Part shown: positions 55,080 to 64,000 of the stretch, piece by piece
Numbering within the stretch: position 1 is the first letter of the stretch
Layout: each line of letters starts with the position of its first letter
NCBI RefSeq assembly: GCF_004355225.1
Contig: NZ_CP037933.1
Span: forward strand, 1 to 64,000
Reading direction: 5' to 3'
Source of the DNA: Flavobacterium nackdongense
Lineage (GTDB): Bacteria > Bacteroidota > Bacteroidia > Flavobacteriales > Flavobacteriaceae
DNA length: 64,000 nucleotides
Made by a program: the position numbers and the translations under genes
The notes under the pieces: generated by a model
What the model was told of the DNA's origin: nothing
The model's database searches: none
What the model saw: only the letters and a program-made list of their open reading frames with translations

Positions 55080-55760
55080 TTGAAAAAAAAAATCACCATT
55101 GCTATTGATGGCTATTCATCAACAGGAAAAAGCACTTTAGCCAAAGAATTGGCTCATCATTTAGGATATGTTTATGTCGATACAGGTGCGATGTACAGAG
55201 CAGTCACATTGTATGCGATGCAAAAGGGGTTTATTGGGATAGGTTTTTTTGATATCAAATCACTTGTTGCGAGTTTACCAACTATTAAATTGGTTTTCAA
55301 ATTCAACCCAGATTTAGGTTTTGCCGAAATGTATTTGAACGATCTAAATGTCGAAAAGGAAATTCGGACGATTGAAGTTTCAAATTATGTTAGCCAAGTC
55401 GCCGAGATTTCGGAAGTGCGTTCGAAATTAGTCGAACAGCAACAAGAAATGGGCAAAAACAAAGGAATAGTGATGGATGGCAGGGATATTGGCACTATCG
55501 TTTTTCCGAATGCCGATTTGAAAATATTTATGACTGCCAGTCCTTTGACCCGTGCAGAGAGGAGATTTAAGGAACTTCAAAAAAAAGGTGATCAGGTAAC
55601 TTTTGATGAAGTTTTGAAAAATGTTGAACAGCGCGATTATATCGATACGCATCGAGAGGATTCACCATTAGTTAAAGCCAAGGATGCGATAGAGTTCGAT
55701 AATTCTACTATTTCAAAACAAGAACAATTCGAAAAGGTACTTAAACTAATTCATATTTAG
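55080..55760 (+). CDS. cmk: Cytidylate kinase, 226 aa
   Basis: Cmk phosphorylates CMP and dCMP. The P-loop is IAIDGYSSTGKST (about residues 7-19), followed by LGYVYVDTGAMYRAVTL and GIVMDGRDIGTIVFPNADLK with the CMP-binding DGRDIGT. The start is a TTG at 55080, seven bases after the porQ stop; no ATG is available upstream of the P-loop, so I accept it. The gene is likely translated from the porQ transcript. Confidence 0.95.
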   Translation: MKKKITIAIDGYSSTGKSTLAKELAHHLGYVYVDTGAMYRAVTLYAMQKGFIGIGFFDIKSLVASLPTIKLVFKFNPDLGFAEMYLNDLNVEKEIRTIEVSNYVSQVAEISEVRSKLVEQQQEMGKNKGIVMDGRDIGTIVFPNADLKIFMTASPLTRAERRFKELQKKGDQVTFDEVLKNVEQRDYIDTHREDSPLVKAKDAIEFDNSTISKQEQFEKVLKLIHI

Positions 55761-55787
55761 TACTAGAAACGTCATTAATTTTTTTTA

Positions 55788-55812
55788 AACCTCGCTTCTT
55801 GCGGGGTTTTTT
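55788..55812 (+). terminator. Terminator after cmk
   Basis: AACCTCGC and GCGGGGTT pair (one G-U) around TTCTT and are followed by TTTTTATT. Confidence 0.75.
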
Positions 55813-56043
55813 ATTGTAAGCCTTTTAGCGATGATAAAGGATACCTATTTCAAATATTCTAACAATATGTTATTGTAAGAAAATTATATGATATATTATT
55901 ATTTTGTGTATTTCATCGATTTTATTTGTATTTTAAACGATAATCTAATTACATTTATATCATAATTAATCAAGTTCTTATATCAAACAATAGTAAAGAA
56001 GTTTGCCCCACATTCTACTTTAAACCTAATCTACTTAATTATT

Positions 56044-56547
56044 ATGAAAGCAAAATTACATCGTGTATTATTGCTAGTTGCAATAGTATATACCATGAAC
56101 TCGTGTTCATCTTCGGATAGTGCGGAAGAAAGTTCCTCAGCTGTTTCTGCACAAAAATCAATAAATTTTTCTTATAGTTCGACGGAACTTGAAACAATGG
56201 CATTGATTAATGCCTACCGGGTCAGTATTGGTTTAAATGAGTTAAAACAAATTGATCATATCTCATACAAATCGGAGGAGCACGATAATTATATGATTAC
56301 CAATAACGTGGTTAATCACGATGATTTTGTTTCTCGTTCTGAAAATATTATTAAAGTTCTAGGAGCAAAAAGTGTAGCCGAAAATATTGCTTATAATTAC
56401 AATTCACCTCAAGGAGCATTTGATGCTTGGTTAAAGAGTCCGGGGCATAAAGCCAATATTGAGGGCAATTTTACCCATTTTGGTCTCGCAATTCGAGTAA
56501 ATGCAGAGGGTAAAAAATATTATACTAATATTTTTGCTCGCATCTAA
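56044..56547 (+). CDS. CAP/SCP-domain lipoprotein, 167 aa
   Basis: A lipoprotein signal with lipobox MNSC places Cys21 as the first residue of the mature, lipid-anchored protein; a Ser-rich linker follows. The CAP domain shows ALINAYRVSIGLNELK, HDNYMITNNVVNH, AENIAYNY and WLKSPGHKANIEGNF, with the His/Glu/His/Glu set of the CAP cleft. Bacterial CAP lipoproteins are of unsure function; some bind lipids or cell-wall material. It stands alone behind a long AT-rich leader (283 bases without a gene) and ends in a terminator. Confidence 0.9.
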   Translation: MKAKLHRVLLLVAIVYTMNSCSSSDSAEESSSAVSAQKSINFSYSSTELETMALINAYRVSIGLNELKQIDHISYKSEEHDNYMITNNVVNHDDFVSRSENIIKVLGAKSVAENIAYNYNSPQGAFDAWLKSPGHKANIEGNFTHFGLAIRVNAEGKKYYTNIFARI

Positions 56548-56568
56548 ATATTTTTATTTTTGATTTTG

Positions 56569-56596
56569 AGCTGTCTTGAAAGGGCAGCTTTTTTTG
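56569..56596 (+). terminator. Terminator after the CAP lipoprotein gene
   Basis: AGCTGTC and GGGCAGCT pair around TTGAAA, followed by seven T. Confidence 0.8.
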
Positions 56597-56919
56597 TTCA
56601 TTATTTTTAATTTCGATAAAAAATTTTTGCAACTATTGTAGGTGTCCTTTGATCGTTTGCTGTGATTTTTATTCATTATACAAAGGATTGAGTACATCTG
56701 CATTTTCCTTCACAGTAAACCATTACGAGGTCTTAACCCTTTTGACGCGCATTATATTCTAGTACAGTTTAAAAAGATTCCTTTATAAAGTTCCGGCCAT
56801 CAGAACAAATTTGAATGATAGTATCTTTGTTATGGTACTTAGTTGGCAGCTTACAAGTTTTGGGTATAAATGATTCATTTCACAGACTGAGGTATTACTG
56901 GCTATCAATCCAAAAATTA

Positions 56920-56952
56920 ATGAACCCTCGAGCGTATTATACATTCGAGGGT
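56920..56952 (-). terminator. Terminator after the OmpA/PD40 gene
   Basis: GAACCCTCGA and TCGAGGGTTC pair perfectly around 13 bases; T-rich sequence follows on both strands. It is 28 bases beyond the stop at 56980. The stretch 56597-56919 shows no gene. Confidence 0.8.
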
Positions 56953-56979
56953 TCTTTTGGTTTTTATTTTAATTTTGGT

Positions 56980-58929
56980 TTAAAGCGCGGTGATAATAAA
57001 CTCGCTACGTCTGTTCATTTGGTGTTGTTCCTCTGTACAAGGTGACTGGTTTGTTGGCTCGCAGCCGCAATCGTTTACCAATTGACTCTCGCCATATCCT
57101 TTTCCGGTAAGCCTATCGGCTGCAATTCCATTTTTAACCAACCATTTGATGGTAGATTTCGCTCGATTTTCAGATAAGGTTTCATTATATTTAAAAGTAG
57201 CACGACAATCGGTATGAGAACGGATGTCTAATTTCATCGTTGGATTTTGGTTCAATACATCGAGTATTTTTTCTAAATCTAAGGCTGCTTCGGTTCTGAT
57301 ATTGTATTTATCCAAATCGAAGTAAATCATTTTGATACCAAAGCATTTTCCTAAATCATCGCCGACAGCCACTTTGCATACTTCTTTTTCTAGGGCGAAA
57401 TTCAAATTGGTTTTTCCATTTTGTGTTGGAATTGCAATTTTTTGTTCTTTGGTCATATACTCAGGTTTTGCCGCTCTGACATTGTAATTTTTACCACATT
57501 CTACCTCGAATTTGTAATTTCCATTTGTATCGGTTACGACCGTGTTTATTAGGTTGAATGCACTATCAAACAAGCTCATTTTTGTATCTGGTAGCAGCTG
57601 TGAACTGTTAATGTCGGTTACAGTGCCATATAATTCTTGCAAACATTGAAGCTTTCTAGTTTCGAGAAATTTGTATATATCATCGTATCCTTGACCTCCA
57701 TCTCTATTGGAAGTAACAAAACCTCTTCTGGATTTGGTGTCTATCAAATAAGCAAAATCATCCTTGGGTGAGTTTACTCCATCCCCTACATTTTGAATTT
57801 CCCCGATGCTCGCATCTGCTCCAAGTTTAGATACAAATACATCTAGTCCTCCCAATCCTGGACGCCCGTCCGAGGCAAAATAAAGTTCGTTTTCATCTGT
57901 AACCAATGGAAATGTTTCCCTTCCTTCAGTATTAATAGTATTTCCCAGATTTTGGGGTACACCAAAACTACCATCATCATTAATTTTGACTTTAAATATA
58001 TCCGATTGTCCTAAAGTTCCCGGCATATCCGATGCGAAATACATCGTTTTTTCGTCAGAACTCAATGTCGGATGTGCTGTACTATAAGCATCGCTATTAA
58101 AGGGTAATTCGGTTATTTTATCCCATTTATTATTTACAAAACTGGCTTTATAGATTTTAACATAAGTAATATCTTTTCCGTCTTTTCCTTTCTTGCCATC
58201 GAGATAGTTGTTTCGGGTAAAATACATTGTTTGTCCATTTTTAGTAAAAACAGGTGTCGATTCATTGAATTTTGAATTGACTTTTTTAGAGAACCTGTTA
58301 ACTTTTCCCGGAGTCATTTCTTCTGCCAATTCTGTTATGTAGAGATTTGTAAAATGTTGATCGGTCCAAGTGTGTTTTCGTTGACCTATACTGCCAGTAT
58401 CTCTCGCAGAGGAAAACACGAGTTTGTTGCCGAACAAGGCGCTACCGTAATCGGAATATTTGGAGTTGATTCCAGCATCTTCTATTTGGTATCTTCCTGA
58501 ATTGGCTTTGATTTGCTCTAAATAGTTTTTGTTGTTCTTGTAGAGTTTTCCTCTTGTATCGTTACTAACTTTTTGGTTGAAAGACTCTAACATTTGGTTT
58601 GATTTTTCGGTTTGGCCAATGGATTTCAAGGATTGGGCATAACGATAACAATATTCTGATTCTTGATTGGGATTCATAACAAACAATTCGCCATACCATT
58701 TAGCCGCCTTAGCCAACTCTCCATTAAAATAATAGGAATTGCCTAATTTTTGGAACATATCTTCGGATTTATATCCTTTTTCTGCTACTTTTTCATAAGT
58801 ACTAGCTGCTTTAATATAGGCAAAGTTGTCATATTTTTTATTAGCAGAAGTGGTTTTAGATTTCTGTGCAAAAGCGTTAAATGAAAAAACACTTAATATT
58901 GTTATGTATAGAATTATAAAATTTTTCAT
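56980..58929 (-). CDS. OmpA-family outer-membrane protein with TPR and PD40 repeats, 649 aa
   Basis: Signal peptide KNFIILYITILSVFSFNAFAQ; TPR-like helices (about 40-130); a PD40/WD40-like propeller with repeats of the type YGSALFGNKLVFSS, TPVFTKNGQTMYFT, HPTLSSDEKTMYFASD and LVTDENELYFASDG (about 150-415); a carboxypeptidase-type Ig fold (about 430-500); and an OmpA C-terminal peptidoglycan-binding domain (LDIRSHTDCRATFKYNETLS, then RLTGKGYGES). Proteins of this build accompany PorP/SprF and adhesin genes in Bacteroidetes and tether the complex to the cell wall. It lies 11 bases after the PorP/SprF-family gene. Confidence 0.9.
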   Translation of the reverse strand: MKNFIILYITILSVFSFNAFAQKSKTTSANKKYDNFAYIKAASTYEKVAEKGYKSEDMFQKLGNSYYFNGELAKAAKWYGELFVMNPNQESEYCYRYAQSLKSIGQTEKSNQMLESFNQKVSNDTRGKLYKNNKNYLEQIKANSGRYQIEDAGINSKYSDYGSALFGNKLVFSSARDTGSIGQRKHTWTDQHFTNLYITELAEEMTPGKVNRFSKKVNSKFNESTPVFTKNGQTMYFTRNNYLDGKKGKDGKDITYVKIYKASFVNNKWDKITELPFNSDAYSTAHPTLSSDEKTMYFASDMPGTLGQSDIFKVKINDDGSFGVPQNLGNTINTEGRETFPLVTDENELYFASDGRPGLGGLDVFVSKLGADASIGEIQNVGDGVNSPKDDFAYLIDTKSRRGFVTSNRDGGQGYDDIYKFLETRKLQCLQELYGTVTDINSSQLLPDTKMSLFDSAFNLINTVVTDTNGNYKFEVECGKNYNVRAAKPEYMTKEQKIAIPTQNGKTNLNFALEKEVCKVAVGDDLGKCFGIKMIYFDLDKYNIRTEAALDLEKILDVLNQNPTMKLDIRSHTDCRATFKYNETLSENRAKSTIKWLVKNGIAADRLTGKGYGESQLVNDCGCEPTNQSPCTEEQHQMNRRSEFIITAL

Positions 58930-58940
58930 AATATTCGCTT

Positions 58941-59846
58941 TTAGAAGAATCTTGGACTGGTTATACGGTCATTGTTTTTGAACAATTCAAAGCGCAAGAA
59001 TATCTCGTGCGAACCTGAATTGTAATTGTCTAAATTGGTGGTTTCTCTGTCGTATCCGTAGCCAATATATAAACCATCGGAAACTTGGAATCCGACCATA
59101 GCGCTCAAGGCAGCACTCCACCTGTAAGAGGCACCTAACATCAATTTTTCATAGAATAAAAAGTTGGCAGACACATCCACTTGCAGAGGTGCTCCAGTAA
59201 TCATTTTGGTCAAAAAGGCGGGTTTAAATTTAATTTCATCGTTCAAATCAAACACAAGGCCTCCTATGAGATAATAGCTTATTCTTTCTTTGAAAATAGC
59301 TACTTCATTGTCGTCATAGCGTTGTGTCTGAAGAAAATTGGGAATAGAAAAGCCCAAATAAGCTTGATCAGAATGCCAATAAATTCCTGCCCCAATATTG
59401 GGAGAGAAAGTACTGTAATTTTGCAAACTTGGATCTGGAACCACATTAGTTAATTTTGTAGCATCCAAATCAAATAAATTAGCAGTGGCTTTTATACCAA
59501 AGGATAGTTTCCAATCTTCTGAAGTATTAATGGTATAGGATAAGTCGGCAGAAATTGTATTTTCTGTGGTTGGACCTATTTTATCATTAATCAATGAAAC
59601 CCCTAAGCCTAAACGAGATTCGTTCAGTGGTGTATTCATAGAAACAGTACTAGTAACGGGCGCTCCATCTAGTCCAACCCATTGCGTACGATATAGGGCA
59701 AACATACTTAAAGCTCCGCGCGATCCAGCATAAGCAGGATTGACATTGATGGTGTTATACATATACTGTGTAAATTGAGCATCCTGCTGGGCATAACTTA
59801 ACACTCCTGTAAACAGCAAAGCGAATAATAGTATTCTTGTCTTCAT
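58941..59846 (-). CDS. PorP/SprF-family outer-membrane protein, 301 aa
   Basis: Signal peptide KTRILLFALLFTGVLSYA, then QQDAQFTQYMYNTINVNPAYAGSRG, the exact family start, and a 14-16-strand barrel ending in FLRFELFKNNDRITSPRFF. PorP/SprF-type proteins are dedicated partners needed for secretion or surface attachment of adhesins with a type B C-terminal domain; the adhesin gene lies 57 bases upstream. A CCCGGG hairpin in that gap may alter the ratio of the two products. Confidence 0.92.
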   Translation of the reverse strand: MKTRILLFALLFTGVLSYAQQDAQFTQYMYNTINVNPAYAGSRGALSMFALYRTQWVGLDGAPVTSTVSMNTPLNESRLGLGVSLINDKIGPTTENTISADLSYTINTSEDWKLSFGIKATANLFDLDATKLTNVVPDPSLQNYSTFSPNIGAGIYWHSDQAYLGFSIPNFLQTQRYDDNEVAIFKERISYYLIGGLVFDLNDEIKFKPAFLTKMITGAPLQVDVSANFLFYEKLMLGASYRWSAALSAMVGFQVSDGLYIGYGYDRETTNLDNYNSGSHEIFLRFELFKNNDRITSPRFF

Positions 59847-59862
59847 TTAGTTTGAGTTTAAA

Positions 59863-59888
59863 CCCGGGAGTTTGAATTCCCGGGAGTT
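59863..59888 (-). promoter_or_regulatory. Hairpin and direct repeat between adhesin and PorP/SprF gene
   Basis: CCCGGGAGTT occurs twice, 16 bases apart (59863 and 59879), and CCCGGGA pairs with TCCCGGG. No T tract follows, so it is an unlikely terminator; an RNA-processing or stabilising hairpin would fit. Confidence 0.45.
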
Positions 59889-59903
59889 AGATTTGAGTTA
59901 AAT

Positions 59904-62900
59904 TTATCTTGAAAGGTATAAAAATCCTTCTTTTTTATTGGTTTGAATATTTCCTGTACCGCCTACAGATTGATAATTTACTATGTAAAAGTAGGTTCCA
60001 GTTGGTAAACCATCTTGTTTACTAATTGTTGTTCTACCTCTGGAAAAGCCATCGAAACGATTTGATTCGTTGTTGTATTTAGAGGTCTCGAAAACTAATA
60101 CTCCCCAACGGTTGTAGATTTCAACCGAAACACCACTAGGATAGCAATTGGTATCATCTACACCATCAATTTGCAAGTAATCATTAGTGCCATCGCTATT
60201 TGGCGTAAATGCATTATGCACAACAATAGCTTGACAGTCTAAAACTAAACCAGCATCAACAGTAATCGTTACGGTAGCCGGATCGCAATTTGTTGGATTT
60301 AATTTGTCACAAATATAATAAACAATTGTATAGGTTCCTGCTGGGGTTCCCATAGGCACAGTAATTTGTCCACTTATAGTACTAATTAATGGAACAGGTG
60401 CGCCACCAATAGGAGTTGCAGGAATTGTTATTGTCAGATTTACCTGGTCAATAGCAACGTTGACGCCATTCAATGTATCATTTCCGTTTCCATTATTGTT
60501 TAAAACATTTCCAGCATTTGGATTACCTTCATCACCATTACCGCCAGCAATGGTATCATCTTGAGCAACTATAGCTGGGGCAGTTACAGTAATCGTTACT
60601 GTAGCCGAATCACAATTGGTTGGGTTTAGTTTTTCACAAATCGAATAAACGATCGTATAGGTTCCAGCTGTTGTTCCGGCAGGGATGCTAATTTGTCCTG
60701 TTGTAGTATCTACTTTAGGAACTGGAGCACCTCCAATCGGACTAGCAGGAGTTGTAATTGTCAAGTTTACTTGAGCAATGGTTACCGGCACACCATTTAT
60801 TGTGTCATTTCCGTTGCCATTATTGTTTAATACGTTACCTGCATTTGTGTTTCCAGCAGCACCATTACCGCCAGCGATGGTATCATCTTGAGCAACTATA
60901 GCTGGAGCAGTTACAGTAATCGTTACCGTAGCGGAATCACAATTGGTTGGGTTTAGTTTTTCACAAATCGAATAAACGATCGTATAGGTTCCAGCTGGTG
61001 TTCCCGCAGGGATGCTAATTTGTCCTGTTGTAGTATCTACTTTAGGAACTGGAGCACCTCCAATCGGACTAGCAGGAGTTGTAATTGTCAAGTTTACTTG
61101 AGCAATGGTTACCGGCACACCATTTATTGTGTCATTTCCGTTGCCATTATTGTTTAATACGTTACCTGCATTTGTGTTTCCAGCAGCACCATTACCGCCA
61201 GCGATGGTATCATCTTGAGCAACTATAGCTGGAGCAGTTACAGTAATTGTTACCGTAGCGGAATCACAATTGGTTGGGTTTAGTTTTTCACAAATCGAAT
61301 AAACGATCGTATAGGTTCCAGCTGGTGTTCCGGCAGGGATGCTAATTTGTCCTGTTGTAGTATCTACTTTGGGAACTGGAGCACCTCCAATCGGACTAGC
61401 AGGAGTTGTAATTGTCAAGTTTACTTGAGCAATGGTTACCGGCACACCATTTATTGTGTCATTTCCGTTGCCATTATTGTTTAATACGTTACCTGCATTT
61501 GTGTTTCCAGCAGCACCATTACCGCCAGCGATGGTATCATCTTGAGCAACTATAGCTGGAGCAGTTACAGTAATCGTTACCGTAGCGGAATCACAATTGG
61601 TTGGGTTTAGTTTTTCACAAATCGAATAAACGATCGTATAGGTTCCAGCTGGTGTTCCGGCAGGGATGCTAATTTGTCCTGTTGTAGTATCTACTTTGGG
61701 AACTGGAGCACCTCCAATCGGACTAGCAGGAGTTGTAATTGTCAAGTTTACTTGAGCAATGGTTACCGGCACACCATTTATTGTGTCATTTCCGTTGCCA
61801 TTATTGTTTAATACGTTACCTGCATTTGTGTTTCCAGCAGCACCATTACCGCCAGCGATGGTATCATCTTGAGCAACTATAGCTGGAGCAGTTACAGTAA
61901 TCGTTACCGTAGCGGAATCACAATTGGTTGGGTTTAGTTTTTCACAAATCGAATAAACGATCGTATAGGTTCCAGCTGGTGTTCCGGCAGGGATGCTAAT
62001 TTGTCCTGTTGTAGTATCTACTTTGGGAACTGGAGCACCTCCAATCGGACTAGCAGGAGTTGTAATTGTCAAGTTTACTTGAGCAATGGTTACCGGCACA
62101 CCATTTATTGTGTCATTTCCGTTGCCATTATTGTTTAATACGTTACCTGCATTTGTGTTTCCAGCAGCACCATTACCGCCAGCGATGGTATCATCTTGAG
62201 CAACTATAGCTGGAGCAGTTACAGTAATCGTTACCGTAGCGGAATCACAATTACCCGCATTCGCATTTTCACAAATCTGATAAGTTAAAGAGTATATTCC
62301 TGCCGCTGTGCCTGGTTTTACATCGACGGAACCATTATTGTTCAAAATTAAGTTTGGATTTGCGACGATAGTGGTTAAAGTAACATCCGAAGGATTAAGA
62401 ACTGCATTGTTTAAAGTATCATTAGGGAAGACATTAATAACATTAATAGTACCGGTTCCGCTTACCACTGGTCCAGCACTATCGTTTACGGCATCAATTA
62501 CAAAGGTAGGTTTTGAAGTACAGAAAGGATCCGCGGGTGGATAATTCACAACTACAGTTTGACTTGGATTAAGGGTGAAAGTCACATTGGCTTTTGGCCT
62601 TAGACTTTCAAAGCCATCAGCCGCTTCAATCCATTGATTATTTTTAAATACCCATCCTGGCCAATCAATGCCGTTACCATTTTGGTCTACAAGGGCTCCT
62701 GGCCATAGTATTTTTGCAGTAAGTGGCATATTGTTCATAGTAGTGATTACATTATTGTTGGGATCAGACCAAGTAATGGTCACACCATTTGCCGGGGTGA
62801 AGTTTACCGCAGTTATTGTATATGTAATGTAAGGAACATCGTTTTCACAAATTGCATTCGCAACTACCATCATCACAGGTGCAACAATATTAATAGTTAC

Positions 62901-64000
62901 AATAGCAGTATCACAGTTGGTTGGATTTAAAATTTCACAAATTTGATATGTTAATGTTTGTGTTCCAACAGGCGCATTAGGCATTACATCAACAGATCCG
63001 TCAGCATTAAGTTGTAAAAATGGATTTGGAACGGTAGTTGTCAAAGTAACAAGCGAAGGATTTACGCTAGCGCCATTTAGAGTGTCATTTGTAAATACAT
63101 TTACAACTTTAGGAATAATTTGATTAATTCCTACAATTGAGCCTGCATTATCGTTAACTGCATCAATTTTTGGAGCATTCACTGTCACCGTCACGGTTGC
63201 AGAATCACAAATTGTTGGATTAGTTTTGTCGCAAATAGAATAGACAATGGAATAAATTCCAGCCGGAGTACCTTGAGGCACGCTTATTTGTCCTGTTGTT
63301 GTATCAATTTGAGGAACAGGGGCACCATTGATGGATAATGCAGGGGTTGTTATAGAAAGGTTGACTTGGACTATAGCTACATTAACGCCGTTTAAGGTGT
63401 CATTTCCATTTCCATTATTATTCAATACATTTCCTGCATTTGTGTTTCCACTAAGACCATTTCCGCCGGCGATGATGTCGTCTTGGGCGATTATAACTGG
63501 CGGATTACCGGTAATATCCCATTTGCAAGTTTCAGGATTCCAAGTTGCTGTTTCGTAATTTGCTAAAGGCGGTTGTACCGGTTTGGTTCCCGTTACTTCC
63601 CAAGCACAAGACGTCGTATTGAAAGTCGCTGTTTCATAACAAGCCACAGTCGGTTGTACTGGTTTGGTTCCCGTTACTTCCCAAGCACAAGAAGTCGTAT
63701 TGAAAGTTGCTGTTTCATAACAAGCCACAGTCGGTTGCACCGGTTTGGTTCCCGTTACTTCCCAAGCACAAGACGTCGTATTGAAAGTCGCTGTTTCATA
63801 ACAAGCCACAGTCGGTTGTACTGGTTTGGTTCCCGTTACTTCCCAAGCACAAGAAGTCGTATTGAAAGTTGCTGTTTCATAACAAGCCACCGTCGGTTGC
63901 ACCGGTTTGGTTCCCGTTACTTCCCAAGCACAAGACGTCGTATTGAAAGTCGCTGTTTCGTAACAAGCCACAGTCGGTTGTACCGGTTTAGTTCCCGTTA
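59904..64000 (-). CDS. Giant repeat adhesin with gliding-motility-type C-terminal domain, 5' part outside the window
   Basis: The frame is open to the right edge, so the start lies outside; 1365 codons are visible. From the N-terminal side: 27-aa repeats with a Cys pair (CYETATFNTTSCAWEVTGTK), a diverged unit, Ig-like/cadherin-like domains, then near-identical 109-aa domains (AQDDTIAGGNGAAGNTNAGN and so on), and at the end FTPNSDGTNDYLQIDGVDD...YNRWGVLVFE...GFLYLSR, the type B (SprB-like) secretion domain. Such proteins are exported by type IX secretion and mediate adhesion or gliding. The PorP/SprF-family and OmpA-type genes follow on the same strand. Confidence 0.93.
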   Translation of the reverse strand, partial: TGTKPVQPTVACYETATFNTTSCAWEVTGTKPVQPTVACYETATFNTTSCAWEVTGTKPVQPTVACYETATFNTTSCAWEVTGTKPVQPTVACYETATFNTTSCAWEVTGTKPVQPTVACYETATFNTTSCAWEVTGTKPVQPPLANYETATWNPETCKWDITGNPPVIIAQDDIIAGGNGLSGNTNAGNVLNNNGNGNDTLNGVNVAIVQVNLSITTPALSINGAPVPQIDTTTGQISVPQGTPAGIYSIVYSICDKTNPTICDSATVTVTVNAPKIDAVNDNAGSIVGINQIIPKVVNVFTNDTLNGASVNPSLVTLTTTVPNPFLQLNADGSVDVMPNAPVGTQTLTYQICEILNPTNCDTAIVTINIVAPVMMVVANAICENDVPYITYTITAVNFTPANGVTITWSDPNNNVITTMNNMPLTAKILWPGALVDQNGNGIDWPGWVFKNNQWIEAADGFESLRPKANVTFTLNPSQTVVVNYPPADPFCTSKPTFVIDAVNDSAGPVVSGTGTINVINVFPNDTLNNAVLNPSDVTLTTIVANPNLILNNNGSVDVKPGTAAGIYSLTYQICENANAGNCDSATVTITVTAPAIVAQDDTIAGGNGAAGNTNAGNVLNNNGNGNDTINGVPVTIAQVNLTITTPASPIGGAPVPKVDTTTGQISIPAGTPAGTYTIVYSICEKLNPTNCDSATVTITVTAPAIVAQDDTIAGGNGAAGNTNAGNVLNNNGNGNDTINGVPVTIAQVNLTITTPASPIGGAPVPKVDTTTGQISIPAGTPAGTYTIVYSICEKLNPTNCDSATVTITVTAPAIVAQDDTIAGGNGAAGNTNAGNVLNNNGNGNDTINGVPVTIAQVNLTITTPASPIGGAPVPKVDTTTGQISIPAGTPAGTYTIVYSICEKLNPTNCDSATVTITVTAPAIVAQDDTIAGGNGAAGNTNAGNVLNNNGNGNDTINGVPVTIAQVNLTITTPASPIGGAPVPKVDTTTGQISIPAGTPAGTYTIVYSICEKLNPTNCDSATVTITVTAPAIVAQDDTIAGGNGAAGNTNAGNVLNNNGNGNDTINGVPVTIAQVNLTITTPASPIGGAPVPKVDTTTGQISIPAGTTAGTYTIVYSICEKLNPTNCDSATVTITVTAPAIVAQDDTIAGGNGDEGNPNAGNVLNNNGNGNDTLNGVNVAIDQVNLTITIPATPIGGAPVPLISTISGQITVPMGTPAGTYTIVYYICDKLNPTNCDPATVTITVDAGLVLDCQAIVVHNAFTPNSDGTNDYLQIDGVDDTNCYPSGVSVEIYNRWGVLVFETSKYNNESNRFDGFSRGRTTISKQDGLPTGTYFYIVNYQSVGGTGNIQTNKKEGFLYLSR
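60556..62215 (-). repeat. Tandem array of 327-bp units in the adhesin gene
   Basis: CCAGCGATGG recurs at 60871, 61198, 61525, 61852 and 62179, each 327 bases apart, with a diverged form (CCAGCAATGG) at 60544. The units are nearly identical in DNA, including silent sites, and encode 109 aa each. Diverged relatives lie left (60240-60555) and right (63170-63490) of the array. Confidence 0.95.
63499..64000 (-). repeat. Tandem array of 81-bp units in the adhesin gene, alternating A and B forms
   Basis: ACTTCCCAAGCACAAG starts near 63595 and recurs every 81 bases to the window edge. Form A has GACGTCGTATTGAAAGTCGC, form B GAAGTCGTATTGAAAGTTGC, in the order A B A B A from left to right. A diverged unit lies at 63499-63579. 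The array continues past 64000. Confidence 0.95.

Noticed and set aside
63328..63558. Plus-strand frames inside the adhesin and other long genes
   Set aside because: They are shadows of repeat-rich or long coding sequence on the other strand and show no family pattern of their own.
63499..64000. CRISPR-like array
   Set aside because: The 81-bp repeats lie in frame in a coding sequence with no unique spacers, and no cas genes are present.

Overview
The window looks like a chromosome segment from a Flavobacterium-like member of the Bacteroidetes. It is AT-rich and carries a type IX secretion gene (porQ), a surface adhesin with a gliding-motility-type C-terminal domain next to a PorP/SprF-family partner, TAnnTTTG-type promoter boxes and a Bacteroidetes-type tyrosine recombinase. 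It divides into an accessory island (about 1 to 31.9 kb) and a core chromosomal part (about 31.9 to 64 kb), joined at a tRNA-Ser(UGA) gene.

Accessory island. The left edge cuts through an HNH-type (DUF1524-like) nuclease. Two small genes follow, each preceded by the same 69-bp hairpin-forming repeat, then an AAA+ ATPase. From 3.2 kb nearly everything is on the minus strand: an EEP-family nuclease, an unrecognised protein paired with a vWA protein, DUF4238 and zinc-ribbon/HEPN-like genes, a PD-(D/E)XK nuclease, a DUF559-type nuclease overlapping a DUF262-DUF1524-DUF4268 (GmrSD-like) nuclease, an ArdC-like antirestriction protein, and a type I restriction-modification operon ordered hsdM-hsdS-fic-hsdR. 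One two-gene plus-strand operon (9614-10460) encodes a small soluble protein and a three-helix membrane protein. Several of these unrelated cargo genes sit behind copies of one promoter-plus-leader module. Further right come two paralogous genes with a relic of a third, then a mobile-element core: DnaC-like helicase loader, replication-type winged-helix protein, excisionase-like HTH protein, a long structured hairpin, a 54-aa protein, a 495-aa unknown and a tyrosine integrase beside tRNA-Ser. I see no relaxase and no virion or packaging genes, so the element looks like an integrated defence-cargo island of satellite or IME type. Its left attachment site is not visible here.

Core part. A run of minus-strand genes covers riboflavin synthesis (ribB with a degenerate RibA-like domain), envelope biogenesis (LptF/G permease, LolA-like carrier), FtsK, a DgkA-type kinase and a thiol-redox group (Tpx, a small conserved protein, thioredoxin, 2-Cys peroxiredoxin). 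katG follows divergently. A three-gene minus-strand cluster (GH3 NagZ-like, AmpG-like permease, GHL10 glycosidase) fits peptidoglycan-fragment recovery. Plus-strand genes then encode an APC amino-acid permease, a UMF1-type MFS protein, Lon, PorQ, cytidylate kinase and a CAP-domain lipoprotein. The right end holds an OmpA/PD40 protein, a PorP/SprF-family protein and a very large adhesin that runs off the window. The adhesin contains a 327-bp (109-aa) tandem array and an 81-bp (27-aa) array with an alternating A/B higher-order pattern.

All function calls rest on motifs read by eye. No database search was possible.
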